Source of the DNA: Absidia repens
Lineage: Eukaryota > Mucoromycota > Mucoromycetes > Mucorales > Cunninghamellaceae
DNA: 64,000 bases
Direction of reading: 5' to 3'
NCBI GenBank assembly: GCA_002105175.1
Contig: MCGE01000007.1
Coordinates: 1,178,001-1,242,000 of the forward strand
Below the pieces are notes generated by a model that was not told where the DNA came from, did no database searches, and saw nothing but the letters and a program-made list of their open reading frames with translations. Made by a program: the position numbers and the translations under genes. Below, one piece after another: positions 23,204-34,092 of this stretch. Every line of letters begins with the position of its first letter. Positions within the stretch are counted from its first letter, which is position 1.

Positions 23204-24600
23204 AATAAACGCTCTGGCGCTCCGCTGGAGCTTTTGGAAATCTTTCGATTTACTAGGTGTCACAGTTTTTTATTAAAGTGTGGGTTTCGATGGGATAGGA
23301 TTAAAGCTTCCGCCATTTCGCACTTTGGTGGGCAGCCCGTGGGGCCCAACCGTCATGCTCAACGCCTCGTCAATAGGCTTTTTATGTTTGTTGAAAAAAA
23401 AACATGAGTAAGAGCTAGGTGACTTCGTAATTCCGCACTTTGGTGAGCAACCCTTGGGCCCAACCGTCGCGCTCAGCGCGTCGTCAATGGGTTTTTTATG
23501 TGAGCTGAAAAAAAAAATAGTGAAGGGATTAGAGCCTCCGCCTTTTCGCACTATGGTGGGCAGCCCCTTGGGGCCCAACCGTCGTGCTCAGCGCGTCGTC
23601 AATGGGTTTTTTGTGTGCTGAAATAATAGCTTACTTGAAATGCGTTGGAGAGATTAGAGTTTGATTATGTAGTGGTTGCAACTGCCTTTCCACTGGAAGA
23701 TAAAACGAATTATGCTATATGGTAATTATGGCGATTGCCCGTTTATTTGATTTTTATTTGATTTTTTGACAAAAAAAAAAAAGCTGGATGATTCAGGCTC
23801 CGCATTTTGCTTTCTATTTTTTTTTTTTGGTCCCCTTTTTTTCCCTCTCTTTTCTTTCTTTTTTATTATTTTCCTTCATGATAGTCTGAATGACATGATG
23901 GCAAGGCTCATTGGGGAACTGGCGATCTAGGATTAGTGTTAGAACTTGAATTAGGGGCGTTTTAAAAAACGCAAAACAAACATCATGGGGAAACGCTTTC
24001 ATTTTGGATGAAGGATTTGGGAACGACAGTAGATTAGCACTCATTAGTTTAGTAATAGTTTGTCATCGTTTATATCTACGTCTGAATAAATATGTTCTTT
24101 TTATTATAATTAGTATCTCTGTTGTACATTTACATGATGAGCTTCATCGAATGTGTATTACATATGCATAGAAAAAAAAAGTGTGTCTATATATATATAT
24201 ATGAAAAGGAACGGATTGGGTATTATGGAGGTTTCTTCTACCAAGTCTATAAGTTTGTGCGTAGAAAGGAAAACAGGGATGTGTTTGTGTGAAAAAACAG
24301 CTAATACAGTGTATCTTATTGTGGTGGGGTATATTGAAGAACAAAGTTGAGAATAGTATTAATTATGTAGCTACTGAGTGACAAGGAGTTTCTGAAGTGT
24401 GGGTTTTGATGGAAGACTCTGTGATTTGGCACTATGGGTGGGCAGCGATTGAGAAAAAAAAAAAGGATGGACAGCCCCTTGGGGCCCAATGGTGGTTGTC
24501 CAGGGCTCTGTTTGAAAAAAAAGAGTCGGAGGGACAAAAAAACGAAATTAAAAGTTACTATAGTTGAGTTTTCTTACGATCCTTATTTTTTTTAATATAT
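23204..24600 (-). repeat. Interspersed repeat E, copy A
   Basis: About 1.4 kb, in inverted orientation relative to copies B and C. One end is AATAAACGCTCTGGCGCTCC followed by GCTGGAGC, which forms a small hairpin. Next come three tandem subunits of about 120 bp containing GGGCAGCCC-x-TGGGGCCCAACCGT and the word GCGTCGTCAATGGGTTTTTT, then an R1 core (about 23860–24100), a (TA)n run (24188–24202), and a far end reading TAGTTGAGTTTTCTTACG. Copies at 31676 and 34093 match block by block. It has no long open frame or transposase motif, so it is best seen as a non-autonomous element or satellite-like unit. Confidence 0.75.
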
Positions 24601-25365
24601 AATAATAATAATAAAGTATATAACGAACATATTCACATGTATGCTTAATTGGCCAGCATTGTACATAAAACAATTGAGATAGAAAGGTGGTTTACAGTGG
24701 GAAAAAAAAATCGGTGAATGATCCAGATTAATACAGTGATTGAAATTGATTCAATTTAGATTGAAGTTGATACATTTTGATTTATTAGTGGTGATCATGT
24801 CGCCTATGCCAACGGAAGATCTAACTGAGGTATGTTTTTACAAAGGTTCCCCAATCAGGCAATAGACAAAGATATTGTATGAATCATCTTTTTACAACAT
24901 CCCCCTCTTTCCCCGTTCATACGAGTATTCACAAATACAACATGTCTACTGTGGGTATTTCTCTCCCACAATACAACACTATTATATCCTACAAAAAGCA
25001 ATATAATACATACCCTACAAAAACAAATCAACACATACGCTACAAAACAACACAACACATATCCCTCCAAGAATAATATATTTAACACAAAAACAACACA
25101 CGTATTCCACAAAAACAATGTACATAACTATTTTTTCAAATGTGATTCTCTTTACTGCAGTAATAAGATGATAAAATAGACAATATATAATAATATATAA
25201 GTGATGAAGAGGATACTAAGATGAAGAGGCAGATGATAGGAATATGTGCACACTAAAATAATGGGAATTAAGTTCTCCAGTGTAGAGAGGGGATGATGGA
25301 GATAAGCACTAAAGAAAAAAAAAAAAAAAAACTCTCAAAACGGAAGAGAAGGAAAGGGAAGAGTT
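24601..25365. other. AT-rich spacer
   Basis: Contains a short (TAA)n run, and a degenerate tandem of about 20-bp ACAAAACAAC-type units (24940–25120). A weak ATG-plus-donor (24798–24831) has no continuation that I could find. No gene is called. Confidence 0.35.
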
Positions 25366-25686
25366 TTATAGTAGAAGGAAAAGAAATAAAAAAAAAATGA
25401 AGGTGTGCGAGGTTAAACTTCTATCTAATTTTCTGCATTTGGCGATTGATGCTTCAAGAGAAGTCATTATTTCAACACTATCCAATTCACTGGCTGAGGA
25501 TGGAGCTGGTGGAATCTTTGCATCATTGGGGTCATTGCTATGAGAATAATATAATATAAAATAACATTGTAACAACTCAGTAAACTTTTGTAATTTTGAT
25601 TGTGATGTCACTTACAAGAATTCGAGCTGGCGCTCAATATCCTCAAAATCTTCATCTTCAATTGTGACTCGACCGTCGACGTTCAT
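25366..25686 (-). CDS. Small hypothetical protein, two exons
   Basis: Exon 1 25616–25686 and exon 2 25366–25537 join across a 78-nt GT–AG intron to give 80 residues. The first part is acidic (MNVDGRVTIEDEDFEDIERQ), followed by a Pro/Ser segment and a short helical stretch (VEIMTSLEASIAKCRKLDRS). The last 12 residues (TFIFFLFLFLLL) are very hydrophobic but come from a T-rich tract. They might be a tail anchor or simply read-through of low-complexity DNA before the stop. No family recognised. The gene could be incomplete at the 3' end or spurious. Confidence 0.35.
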
Positions 25687-26143
25687 TCTGATGCTTCCTT
25701 TACTCTTGCTGTTGCTGTTCTCGCTTCTACTTCTGTTGCTCTTGTCTTTATTGCCGCTGTTGCTGGTCCTTTTTTGCTGCTGTTTGTCATATTATTAAAT
25801 AAATGGGACTTGTTGTCAAGTATTGTGAAACTTTTGGATAATTTTGTATTTCTAGTCAAATGTATTGTCTTATTTATATTAATGTGATGGTATGTGTCCA
25901 TGTAAAAATAGGGGTGATGAATATGATAGAAATTTGTGTAGTGGGTGATTCGGGGTCTGAATTACGTATTATAGATTGATCGCATGTGCATGAATTCAGG
26001 TATAGGAATAAGTGTAGGTATATATATATATATATATATACAGTATATGAAAAGATATATGGTAGATGGATAGACGGATGATAGGTGAATGTGTTGGTAT
26101 ATAACACTGTTGTTGCTGGTCTTTTTTTCGGGAAGGAAACCCC
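25687..26143. other. Spacer with simple repeats
   Basis: Contains CAGCAA-like triplets on the minus strand (25700–25790) and a (TA)n run at 26020–26040. No supported gene. Confidence 0.35.
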
Positions 26144-26578
26144 CACAGAAGTTTATACTATCATCTGGTAGAATGGACGCTCTTACTTGTGGGACCGACT
26201 TGCTGTTCATTCGTCAATATGATCATCACAGGTAAATGTCTATATGCGTATAATTATATAGTTTCTTCGCAAAGGTGATATCTTATGTTGAAGTGGCAGA
26301 CTCTAACCGAATTCATATGCTAGCGGTGGTGCAACCCTCAAGGTGTGGTCCATGGAAGAGGCATTGATGGATATTTGTATCCGTTTTGGGCGCATCAGCA
26401 AGGCCCTCATGCATGGGCGCTATTTGTTGATGTTGCGAAAATCTTTGATGTTGTTGGAATGGTTACTGATAAAAACAAGCTACATATTAAGCATCTTGTC
26501 CTTCTCAACACAACCATCTGGGATTACAAATTACTCGATACATCCCAAATTTCATCACTCTTATCATGCTTCTCATAG
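26144..26578 (+). pseudogene. Possible coding relic with WD40-like fragment
   Basis: An exon-like segment ending at a GTAAATG donor (26173–26230 from its ATG) reads MDALTCGTDLLFIRQYDHH. The next exon-like segment after a CTAG acceptor near 26322 reads SGGATLKVW in the spliced frame, a typical WD40 strand. However, the better-looking long frame through 26578 (HGRGIDGYLYPFWAHQQG … TTIWDYKLLDTS) is in a different phase. Neither frame gives a whole protein. This looks like a decayed or partial gene; the family assignment is tentative. Confidence 0.3.
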
Positions 26579-26714
26579 TAGCCCGATAATTCAATCCCCG
26601 CTATTATTTTTTATTTATTTATTTTTAATCCTGCTTCTTCCTTTTGTTTTGTTTCTTTTTTTTGTCATCACCCTAACCATTATGGTTTTATTGTAAGGTG
26701 TTTTGTTTGTTGTT

Positions 26715-26715
<1 letters not shown>

Positions 26716-26766
<51 letters not shown>
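26716..26766. repeat. Long poly-T tract
   Basis: About 51 consecutive T residues. Its true length is uncertain in any assembly. Confidence 0.9.
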
Positions 26767-26767
<1 letters not shown>

Positions 26768-26869
26768 ATAATAGCTGGACTAATATCAATAAAAAGGTAT
26801 CTTATACTGTATACGTTTATCTTTTGTTTTTTAAATAGGTAACTGCTTTGAACCATTCCAACTGATGAT

Positions 26870-27265
26870 GTTTGTTTGTCTCTTTTCTTCATCTCTGTTT
26901 ACATCCGGGTAAGCATTTGAATGTAGAACCGCTCCCTCAAAAAAAAAAAAAAAAAAAAAAGGCATTCTCACGTATCACTTCTGTCTTTTCTTCCTTTAGA
27001 GCGGTGCATTGCTCTTGTCTTCCTTTTCTTCATCTCTGTTTGCATCCCGGTAAGCACTGAATGGCGAACCCTCCCCCCCCAAAAAAAAGGCATTCTCACG
27101 TATCACTTCTGTCCTTTTTTCCTTCAGAGCGGTACATTGCTCTTGTCTTCCTTTACTTCATCTCTGTTTGCATCGCGGTAAGCATCTGAACCCCCCAAAA
27201 AAGAAGGCATTCTCACTTATCACTTGTCTTTTTATCCTTTAGAGCTGCACATTGCTTTTGTCATC
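26870..27265 (+). repeat. Tandem array whose units look like exon plus intron
   Basis: Three and a half units of roughly 120–135 bp. Each has a conserved 48–50-bp block (GCATTGCTCTTGTCTTCC, then TTCATCTCTGTTTGCATC), a GTAAGC donor-like site, a C-run/A-run, the word GGCATTCTCACGTATCACTT, a pyrimidine tract and a TTTAG or TTCAG acceptor-like site. Block starts are near 26877, 27000, 27126 and 27241. If the acceptor is the second AG (TTTAGAG), each block is 48 nt, a multiple of three, and would encode a hydrophobic segment. Confidence 0.6.
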
Positions 27266-27878
27266 TTTTGTGAAAAATAACTAGAAGATAAGAAAACTGG
27301 ATGGTGAAACAACATTACTTGTCGCTTTTCGCATATGCCAAGTTTTTCATATCCTTGTTTCTCATAAACCAATTTTTTATTTTTTCTTTAGATATGATTT
27401 GGTTCCCTTCGGACAACATTACAAATATTTCCCAATATGTAAGGTAATTGCACAAACAAAACATTGCCTTTTACAAAACAGTACACTCATACTATTCTCT
27501 TATAGCACAACTTCCCCTGCTTCATACTGAATGATGTTGCTGCGTCCGAGCTGTTAATGGCCTATCTTTGCTTCTGTTGGAGGAAGCTCCCTCAGAAGCT
27601 ATTTAGTGGTAGTTTTTTTTTTTTTTTTTTTGTTAAGTATGTAGAACGTAGTATGTAGTATGTAGAATGTAGTATCTCTTCTTTAGTTTGTAGTATAGTT
27701 GGTATTCGTTGTATTTTATTATTATTATTATTATTTGTATGTAGTATTGATAGTATCATTATTATTACGTTTGAATAAAAGAAGCCCTGTTTGTTGACCC
27801 AATTATATGAATGTATGGAAGCTATAGTATTGATGTCAAGGAGTGTGTATTTCAAATGAGTCATCGTATCAGTCCGTA
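27266..27878. other. Spacer with possible exon fragments and microsatellites
   Basis: Two splice-bounded fragments are visible (about 27394–27442 and 27507–27610), but I could not link them to an intact gene. A TAGAATGTAGTATG-type repeat (27635–27690) and a (TTA)n run (27716–27735) follow. Confidence 0.3.
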
Positions 27879-28010
27879 TATACCCTTGTATCGTCCAATA
27901 AGTGATCATCATAAACCCGTTTATACCCTTGTATCGTCCAATAAGTGATCATCATAAACCCGTTTATACCCTTGTATCGTCCAATAAGTGATCATCATAG
28001 ACCTGTAAAT
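27879..28010. repeat. 43-bp tandem repeat, three copies
   Basis: The unit starts TATACCCTTGTATCGTCCAA and ends ATCATAAACCCGTT. Copies 1 and 2 are nearly identical, copy 3 has small changes, and a degenerate fourth copy follows to about 28045. Confidence 0.85.
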
Positions 28011-28054
28011 ACTCATTTATCGGCCAATGACATTGTCCGTTATGAGAAAAATAT

Positions 28055-28210
28055 AGACGAGGATCAATCAATATTTTATTGATTTTATTGATTGAATTAT
28101 TGATTAAAATTGATAGATTTATAAGAAGTCAATCAATATTTTAAATATTGATTGAACCTTATTTTAAGCCCTGAATCAATCAATAATCAATCAATAAAAT
28201 CAATTTTTTT
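28055..28210. repeat. AT-rich TTGATTGATT palindromic cluster
   Basis: Repeated ATTGATT/AATCAAT words in both orientations (for example TCAATCAATATTTTATTGAT) give several potential hairpins just upstream of the tRNA gene. Confidence 0.6.
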
Positions 28211-28272
28211 CCGCTGTGCGTTTCATGGTCTATTATCCTCTTATAGTTCTTCCCGATTTTTTTTTCATCGAG

Positions 28273-28343
28273 GCGCGGTTGGTTAAGTGGTATAATCTTC
28301 GCCTGCCACGCGAAGGGCCGGGGTTCGATTCCCCGACCGCGCA
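28273..28343 (+). tRNA. tRNA-Gly (GCC)
   Basis: A 71-nt cloverleaf. The acceptor stem GCGCGGT pairs with ACCGCGC, followed by discriminator A. The D arm contains GGTTAAGTGG, the anticodon loop is CTGCCAC with anticodon GCC (Gly), and the T arm is GGGTTCGATTCCCC. There is no intron. A and B boxes for RNA polymerase III are intact, and a T-run at 28347–28351 follows as terminator. Confidence 0.95.
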
Positions 28344-28368
28344 TACTTTTTTGCACTTTTATTGCATT

Positions 28369-28468
28369 GTTGCGGCTAAATTTGTTATTTTAGTCCAACT
28401 GGATTGTGTTTTTGTAGTGTTGCGGCTAAATTTGTAATTTTAGTCCAACTGGATTGTGTTTTTGTAGG
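28369..28468. repeat. 50-bp direct tandem repeat downstream of tRNA-Gly
   Basis: Two adjacent copies of a unit beginning TGTTGCGGCTAAATTTG and ending TGGATTGTGTTTTTGTAG, differing at one position. A degenerate start (TGTTACGGCTAAA) recurs at 28503. Confidence 0.85.
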
Positions 28469-29835
28469 TTTTTTATGTTTTTCTGTAAGTGAATAGTAAG
28501 TATGTTACGGCTAAAGTGAGTATAATGCTTGTAACAGAGTTGATTAGGATGTCTTGAGTGATCCTTTGGTGTAGCTTTGATCGTTTAGAGATTTGAAAAT
28601 AAATTTGTTCCTGAATCGGACAAAAATAGATTTGATAGTAGTGAGCACCAGAACTTTTGTAGATAAAGTCCAACTGTAGAGAAAGTTTATAAAAAATAAA
28701 CTTAGAAAAGTAAAATAAAAATAAAAAGAAAAGTATTGACCTTTGTTGGTTCAATAAAAATAAGTGTATAACACACAGTAAAAATAAAATAAAAAGAGGA
28801 CTTGTAGTCACAAAAAAATAAGAGAAAGTTTCTATATAGACGATAGAAACAAAATAAAAATAAGACAGTGATTTGGTGGTTAAAAACCTTTGTACTGAAT
28901 TTTATAAAAAAGATTGAGTAAATATATATAAGATAAGAACTAAAGAAAAAAATAAAAATTGTTGCGGAGGAAGTGGAGGTATTTATACAAAAAAATAAAG
29001 GGTGGTCGAAAGCAAGAAGTGGTCAAAGTATAGAGGTCGTTCGAGTTCACCATTGTCAAAATCGACAGAGTGTTTCGAGATCGAACTTCAATTTGAGCAT
29101 GATGTGGTTCAAGGTCAGAGATGGTCAGAGGTCAGGGGGTGTTCAGAGGTCAGGGGGTGTTCAGAGGCCGATCCTCGACAGTAGGTTTTTTATGTTTTTC
29201 TGGTTTGAATAGGATGTCTTGAGTTATCCTTTAGTATAGCTTTTGCTTGTTTAGAGCTTGAAAAGAAATTTGTTCCTTGGGCGGAATTTGAAATACCTTG
29301 TTCCTGAATCGGACAAAAATAGAATTGAGAGTAGTGAGCACCAGAACTTTTGTAGATAAAGTCCAACTGTAGAGAAAGTTTATAAAAGATAAACTTGGAA
29401 GAGTAAAATAAAATAAAAATAAAAAGTATTGACCTTTGTTGGTTCAATAAAAATATAGTGTATAACACACAGTAAAAAAAAAAAAAAAAAAAAAAGAGGA
29501 CTTGTAGTCAAAAATAAAAAAAGGTTTCTATGATCCAATAGAAACAGTAGATAATTTGGTGGTATAATGACCTTTGTACTAAGTTTTATTCGATAATATG
29601 AGAAAACTGAAAAAAAAACTAAAGAGAAAATAAAAAGGATAATAAAAAAAAGTGGGGTATTTATACTAAAAAATAATTAAGGTTGGTCAGAAGCAAAAAG
29701 TGTAAGAGGCAAAAAGTGTCAGAGGCAAAAATTTCAAAAGCGACTGCAGGTTCACTGTGTTGGGAGCGGTTGTTGTTCCTCGACATTTATTTGCGGTTGT
29801 TGTTCTTCGACATGTATTTGCTGCGGTTGTTGTTC
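28463..29835. repeat. Tandem duplication of a ~0.6–0.7-kb unit beside tRNA-Gly
   Basis: Unit 1 (28463–29180) and unit 2 (29181 to about 29790) both begin GTAGGTTTTTTATGTTTTTC. They share TAGGATGTCTTGAGT, the word GAATCGGACAAAAATAGA, GTGAGCACCAGAACTTTTGT, TATTGACCTTTGTTGGTTC and GAGGACTTGTAGTC in the same order, and each unit ends with CCTCGACA. A minisatellite with TTGTTGTTC and CGACA words follows (29765–29840). No open frame or reverse-transcriptase motif is present. It could be paired solo LTR-like sequence attracted to a tRNA gene, or a plain duplication. Confidence 0.7.
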
Positions 29836-29836
29836 C

Positions 29837-30136
29837 TTGACACATAAGCTTTCTCACCCTCTCACCATCATAAGATCCATCAGCAAGGCTGCCCAGACAT
29901 GTCAATCTACTATAAAAGGAAATCGAGATGCAGGAGGGCTTGTTCCTAGAATGATCGTGCCAGTCGTGTCAAATGAACTCATCGAACTCATCGCTGCATA
30001 TTTTTATACGCATCCATTACTGTCCTTCCTTCATGCGTCCGCCAAGTTTTTTTTTGGAAAACCGTCCAAGATATCCCTCTCACTCCTATATTTAGAAATC
30101 TTGTTCATTAGACGAAATACTGAGCCCGACGACTGA
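29837..30136 (+). CDS. Hypothetical 99-residue frame
   Basis: Open from ATG 29837 to a stop at 30136. The segment IVPVVSNELIELIAAYF has the look of the start of an F-box-like helix, and the remainder is mixed hydrophobic. No clear family, no supporting splice partners, and it lies in repeat-rich DNA, so it may be a fragment or chance frame. Confidence 0.2.
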   Translation: MTHKLSHPLTIIRSISKAAQTCQSTIKGNRDAGGLVPRMIVPVVSNELIELIAAYFYTHPLLSFLHASAKFFFGKPSKISLSLLYLEILFIRRNTEPDD

Positions 30137-30522
30137 TCGATGTTGTCTCAAAACTATAATGGTCCCTTTTTTTTCACGGACAGGTACTGTACTATATAGT
30201 ACAGTGTGGGTACACCCATTCCGCAAGGGAAACTAAACGTATGAAGAGCAATGTAAAGGCAAAACGGCAAGACATAATATATTCCAATGTAGATAGAAGC
30301 TATGATAACAGAACTAAATTGGTCTAGCATGGCTAGCGAGGCGATTAGGGGTAAGGAGCGGGGAGTATATCGTTGCAGAATAAGCAACAACGTCTGATAA
30401 ATTAATACAAACAAAGGGGATAAACTATCAAATCCACACAATGCATGATGATATTTCAAATTCAGCACAAGTGAATTTTTATTTATTTCAAACTTTTATT
30501 TTCCCAACCCATTCACTTTCTT

Positions 30523-30554
<32 letters not shown>

Positions 30555-30589
30555 CTTCTTCTTCTTCACCATTGAATCTCATTGAGGTT

Positions 30590-30790
30590 GTGGTGATCTT
30601 AGATTAGTATTAGGACTAGTTTAGAAGGGATTTAGGATCAGGGATTACAACATGCATGGGGAAACCCTTTCATTTTGGATCACGGATCTGAAGGCGCCAT
30701 TAGTTGGTTTTTTGAAGTCTCCATTAGCTTAGATTAGTATTAACTTGTTGATACTTTGGATTTATATCTGAATAAAGTATGTATATTTTT
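30590..30790 (-). repeat. Dispersed repeat family R1, copy in inverted orientation
   Basis: Contains TTAGATTAGTATTAGGACTA, CATGCATGGGGAAACCC, TTTCATTTTGGATC and TTTATATCTGAATAAAGTAT, the complement of the blocks at 5150. Confidence 0.65.
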
Positions 30791-31384
30791 ACCTGCTTCA
30801 ATGAAAAATGTCCCATTAGTTTCTCTCATGTCTTGTCCAATAGACCCTTCTCTACAGTCATTCCCTTTCTCAGCAGCGTTCACCGTTGTTGTGCTTCAAT
30901 AAAAAATATATCATTATTCTTCCCTATGTCGCGTACATATATTAGCTTCAAATTTTTATAACTGTCTTTAAATTAGAGCTTATCAGTCTTCAAGTCTCAT
31001 TTTAGTCACCCTCATGCTTCCCCTCTGCAGATCCTTCTATTAGAATTTTTATATTGAAATGAACCCCTGGTCTTTGATTTTAGTATCTGCCAATACACTT
31101 TATTAGAATATGACCTTTTTATTAACAACATTTGACCCGTCATATAATGAACAGTATCTTTATTGCGGATGCTTTGTGAATGGCCTACCTAAGACTTGCT
31201 CTCGATTTCACCCACTATGACTACGTTCCCCTTCTGTAACTCAATGTTAGTTTTACTTCATTTACTATCAAAGACCATCATGTTCTTGGTCAATCAACCA
31301 TATAAATAAATGTAGGGTTGTGTGATCCATGTAGGCCACAGCTATAGGAAATTTTGCACTGTATTCTAGCTTTTCTGTGATTAT

Positions 31385-31620
31385 TTGTCACACCCCGTCC
31401 CCAAGACCTAGAGACTCGTTAACAATTCTACGCCACTTAAATATAAATGTGATCCTATTCCCGCTCTACCGTTCATATCAATCAACCCAGATCGCGCTAC
31501 CAGCTTAACCTCTATAGCATGGACTTACTATCGCCGTAGAAATTGACATCCCCCATAAATCGTCATAAAAACAGATTTGTCGGGAAGATCATTTTCTGCA
31601 AGCTGTACATCGCGCTCTTT
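31385..31620 (-). repeat. Dispersed repeat family R2, copy 3 (inverted)
   Basis: The complement reads GGTTGATTGATATGAACGG, then TAGAGCGGGAATAGGATCAC, matching 11158–11200. It sits immediately left of E copy B. Confidence 0.5.
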
Positions 31621-31675
31621 TTTTTTTTTTTTGCTCTGAGATATTACATATTAAGATGCAAAATGGACATCTAGT

Positions 31676-34092
31676 TATATATATATTAAAAAGAAAATGG
31701 ACCGTAAGAAAACTCAGCTATAGTAACTTTAATTTCGTTTTTTGTCCCTCCGACTCTCTTTTTCAGACAGAGCCCTGCCCACCATAGGAGCCTTCCATCC
31801 TTCTTTTTCTCGATCGCTGCCCACCCAAACACAGACTCTTCCATCAAAACCCACACTTCAGAAACTCCTTGTCACTCAGTAGCTACATAATTAATAGTCT
31901 TCTCAACTTTGTTCTTCAATATACCCCACCACAATAAAATACCCTGTAATAGCTGCTTTTTAACACAAATACATCCCTGTTTTCCTTTCTACGCACAAAC
32001 TTATAGACTTGGTAGAAGAAACCTCCATAATACAGTACCTAATCCGTTCCTTTCTCATATATATATATATGTATATATAGACACACTTTTTTTTTCTATG
32101 CATATGTAATACACATTCAATGAAGCTCATAATGTAAACGTATAACAGAGATACTAAATATAATAAAAAGAACATGTTTATTCAGTCGTAGATATACACG
32201 ATGACAAACTATTACTAAACTAATGAGTGCTAATCTACTGTCGTTCCCAAATCCTTCATCCAAAATGAAAGCGTTTCCCCATGATGTTTGTTGTTTTGCG
32301 TTTTTTAAAGCGCCCCTAATTCAAGTTCTAACACTAATCCTAGATCACCAATTCCCCAATGAGCCTTGCCAATATATCATTCAGACTATCATGAAGGAAA
32401 AAAATAAAAAAGAAAGAAAAAGAGAGGGAAAAAAAAGGGGACCCAAAAAAAAAATAGAAAGCAAAATGCGGAGCCTGAATCATCCAGCTTTTTTTATTGT
32501 CAAAAAATCAAATAAACGGGCAATCGCCATAAATACCATATAGCATAATTCGTTTTATCTTCCAGTGGAAAGGCAGCTGCAACCACTACATAATCAAACT
32601 CTAATCATAGTGCGAAATGGCGGAGGCTCTAATCCCTTCTCTATTTTTTTTTTCTTTTCAGCACACAAAAAAGAACCCATTGACGACGCGCTGAGCACGA
32701 CGGTTGGGCCCCAAGGGGCTGCCCACCAAAGTGCGAAATGGCGGAGGCTTTAATCCTATCCCATCGAAACCCACACTTTAATAAAAAAAACTGTTCCGTG
32801 CCCAAAGTAGAAACATTTCCTGTCATTTTATATAATTTGTATATAAATATGCTTCCGTGCCCAAAGTGTAACATTTCCTCTTTTGCTTCCGTGCTCAAAG
32901 TAGAAACATTTCCTGTTATTTTTTATAATTTGTATATAAATATGCTTCGTGCCCAAAGTGTAACATTTCCTCTTTTGCTTCCGTGCCCAAAGTAGAAACA
33001 TTTCCTGTCATTTTTTATATTTGTATACAAATATGCTTCCGTGCCCAAAGTGGAACATCTCCTCTTTTGCTTCCGTGCCCAAAGCAGAAACATTTCCTGT
33101 ATAGACCCCCCCACACACACACCGGTTTTTTTTTTCCACGCACATATGCCATGCCCATTCAGCGAGACAATGAAAGGCATAAGAGAATAATTGTAAATAA
33201 ACAAGATATGTTTAATTCTGATATAGATGCAATATAAACTATGATAACTAACGCTAAGCTGAGCTAATGACACTTTAGGAGGTTTTTTTTTTGGCAACTG
33301 TACGTAGCATTTTACACAACGAGCTGCAGTTTTTTTTTCTACGCATAAACCCCACACCCCCCCACACACTCTGTTTTTCCACGCACATATGCCATGCCCA
33401 TTCAGCGAGACAATGAAAGGCAAAAAAGAGAATAGTAGTAAATAGACAAGGCATGTTTAATTCTGATATAGATGCAATATAAACTATGACAACTAACGCG
33501 AAGCCGAGCTAATGATACTATTCTAAAATGAATGCTAATTTGAGGACGGTCAAAGATCACGAATCCAAAATGGAAGGGTTTCTCCATGATGTTTGCATTG
33601 CACTTTTCAAAAGGCCCCTGATTCAAGTTCTAACCACTAATCCAAGATCACTAAATCCGCAGTTGAAGTGATGTTCTAAAAAAAAAAAAAACGAAAGAAA
33701 GAGGAAAAAAAAAAGGGCGAGAAAATTTAAATCCATGAGAGGCGGAGTGCGAATGGTTCAGTCACCCTATTTTTCGACCTTCATTTTTTTTAAAAAGTAT
33801 CTATTGACGACGCGCTGAGCACGACGGTCGGGCCCCAAGGGGCTGCCCACCAAAGTGCGAAATGGCGGAGGCTCTAATCCCTTCCCTATTTTTTTTCTTT
33901 TCAGCACACATAAAAAACCCATTGCCGATGCGCTGAGCACGACGGTTGGGCCCCAAGGGGCCGCCCACCAAAGTGCGAAATGGCGGAGGCTTTAATCCTA
34001 TCCCATCGAAACCCACACTTTAACCAAAAACTGTGACACCCAGTAAATCGAAAGATTTCCAAAAGCTCCAGCGGAGCGCCAGAGCGTTTATT
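31676..34092 (+). repeat. Interspersed repeat E, copy B (expanded)
   Basis: Starts TATATATTAAAAAGAAAATGGACCG and ends in the hairpin AGCTCCAGCGGAGC-GCCAGAGCG-TTTATT. Blocks through about 32790 mirror copy A in reverse order. About 1 kb is added between 32795 and 33785: a minisatellite (32795–33100) and a duplicated partial R1 unit (33150–33290 and 33385–33690). The internal GGGCCCCAAGGGGCTGCCCA subunit appears near 32705, 33830 and 33950. Confidence 0.7.
32795..33105. repeat. Minisatellite inside E copy B
   Basis: About five alternating units built on CTTCCGTGCCCAAAGT and ACATTTCCTGT, some followed by TTTATAATTTGTATATAAAT. Unit lengths alternate between about 35 and 60 bp. Confidence 0.8.

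Larger units (their letters stand above)
30137..31675. other. Gene-poor spacer with R1 and R2 copies
   Basis: A T-run (30523–30554), an inverted R1 copy (30590–30790), non-descript AT-rich sequence, and an inverted R2 copy (31385–31620). A hydrophobic minus-strand frame at 30154–30468 has no recognisable features. Confidence 0.4.

Noticed and set aside
23273..23578. 101-codon minus-strand frame within repeat E with recurring KKPIDDALS and TVGPKG words
   Set aside because: The recurring peptide reflects the DNA tandem repeat; other copies of the repeat have different frames and stops, so no coding constraint is evident.
30154..30468. Hydrophobic minus-strand frame of 104 codons
   Set aside because: No family motif, no splice context, and T/A-rich composition favours chance hydrophobic translation.
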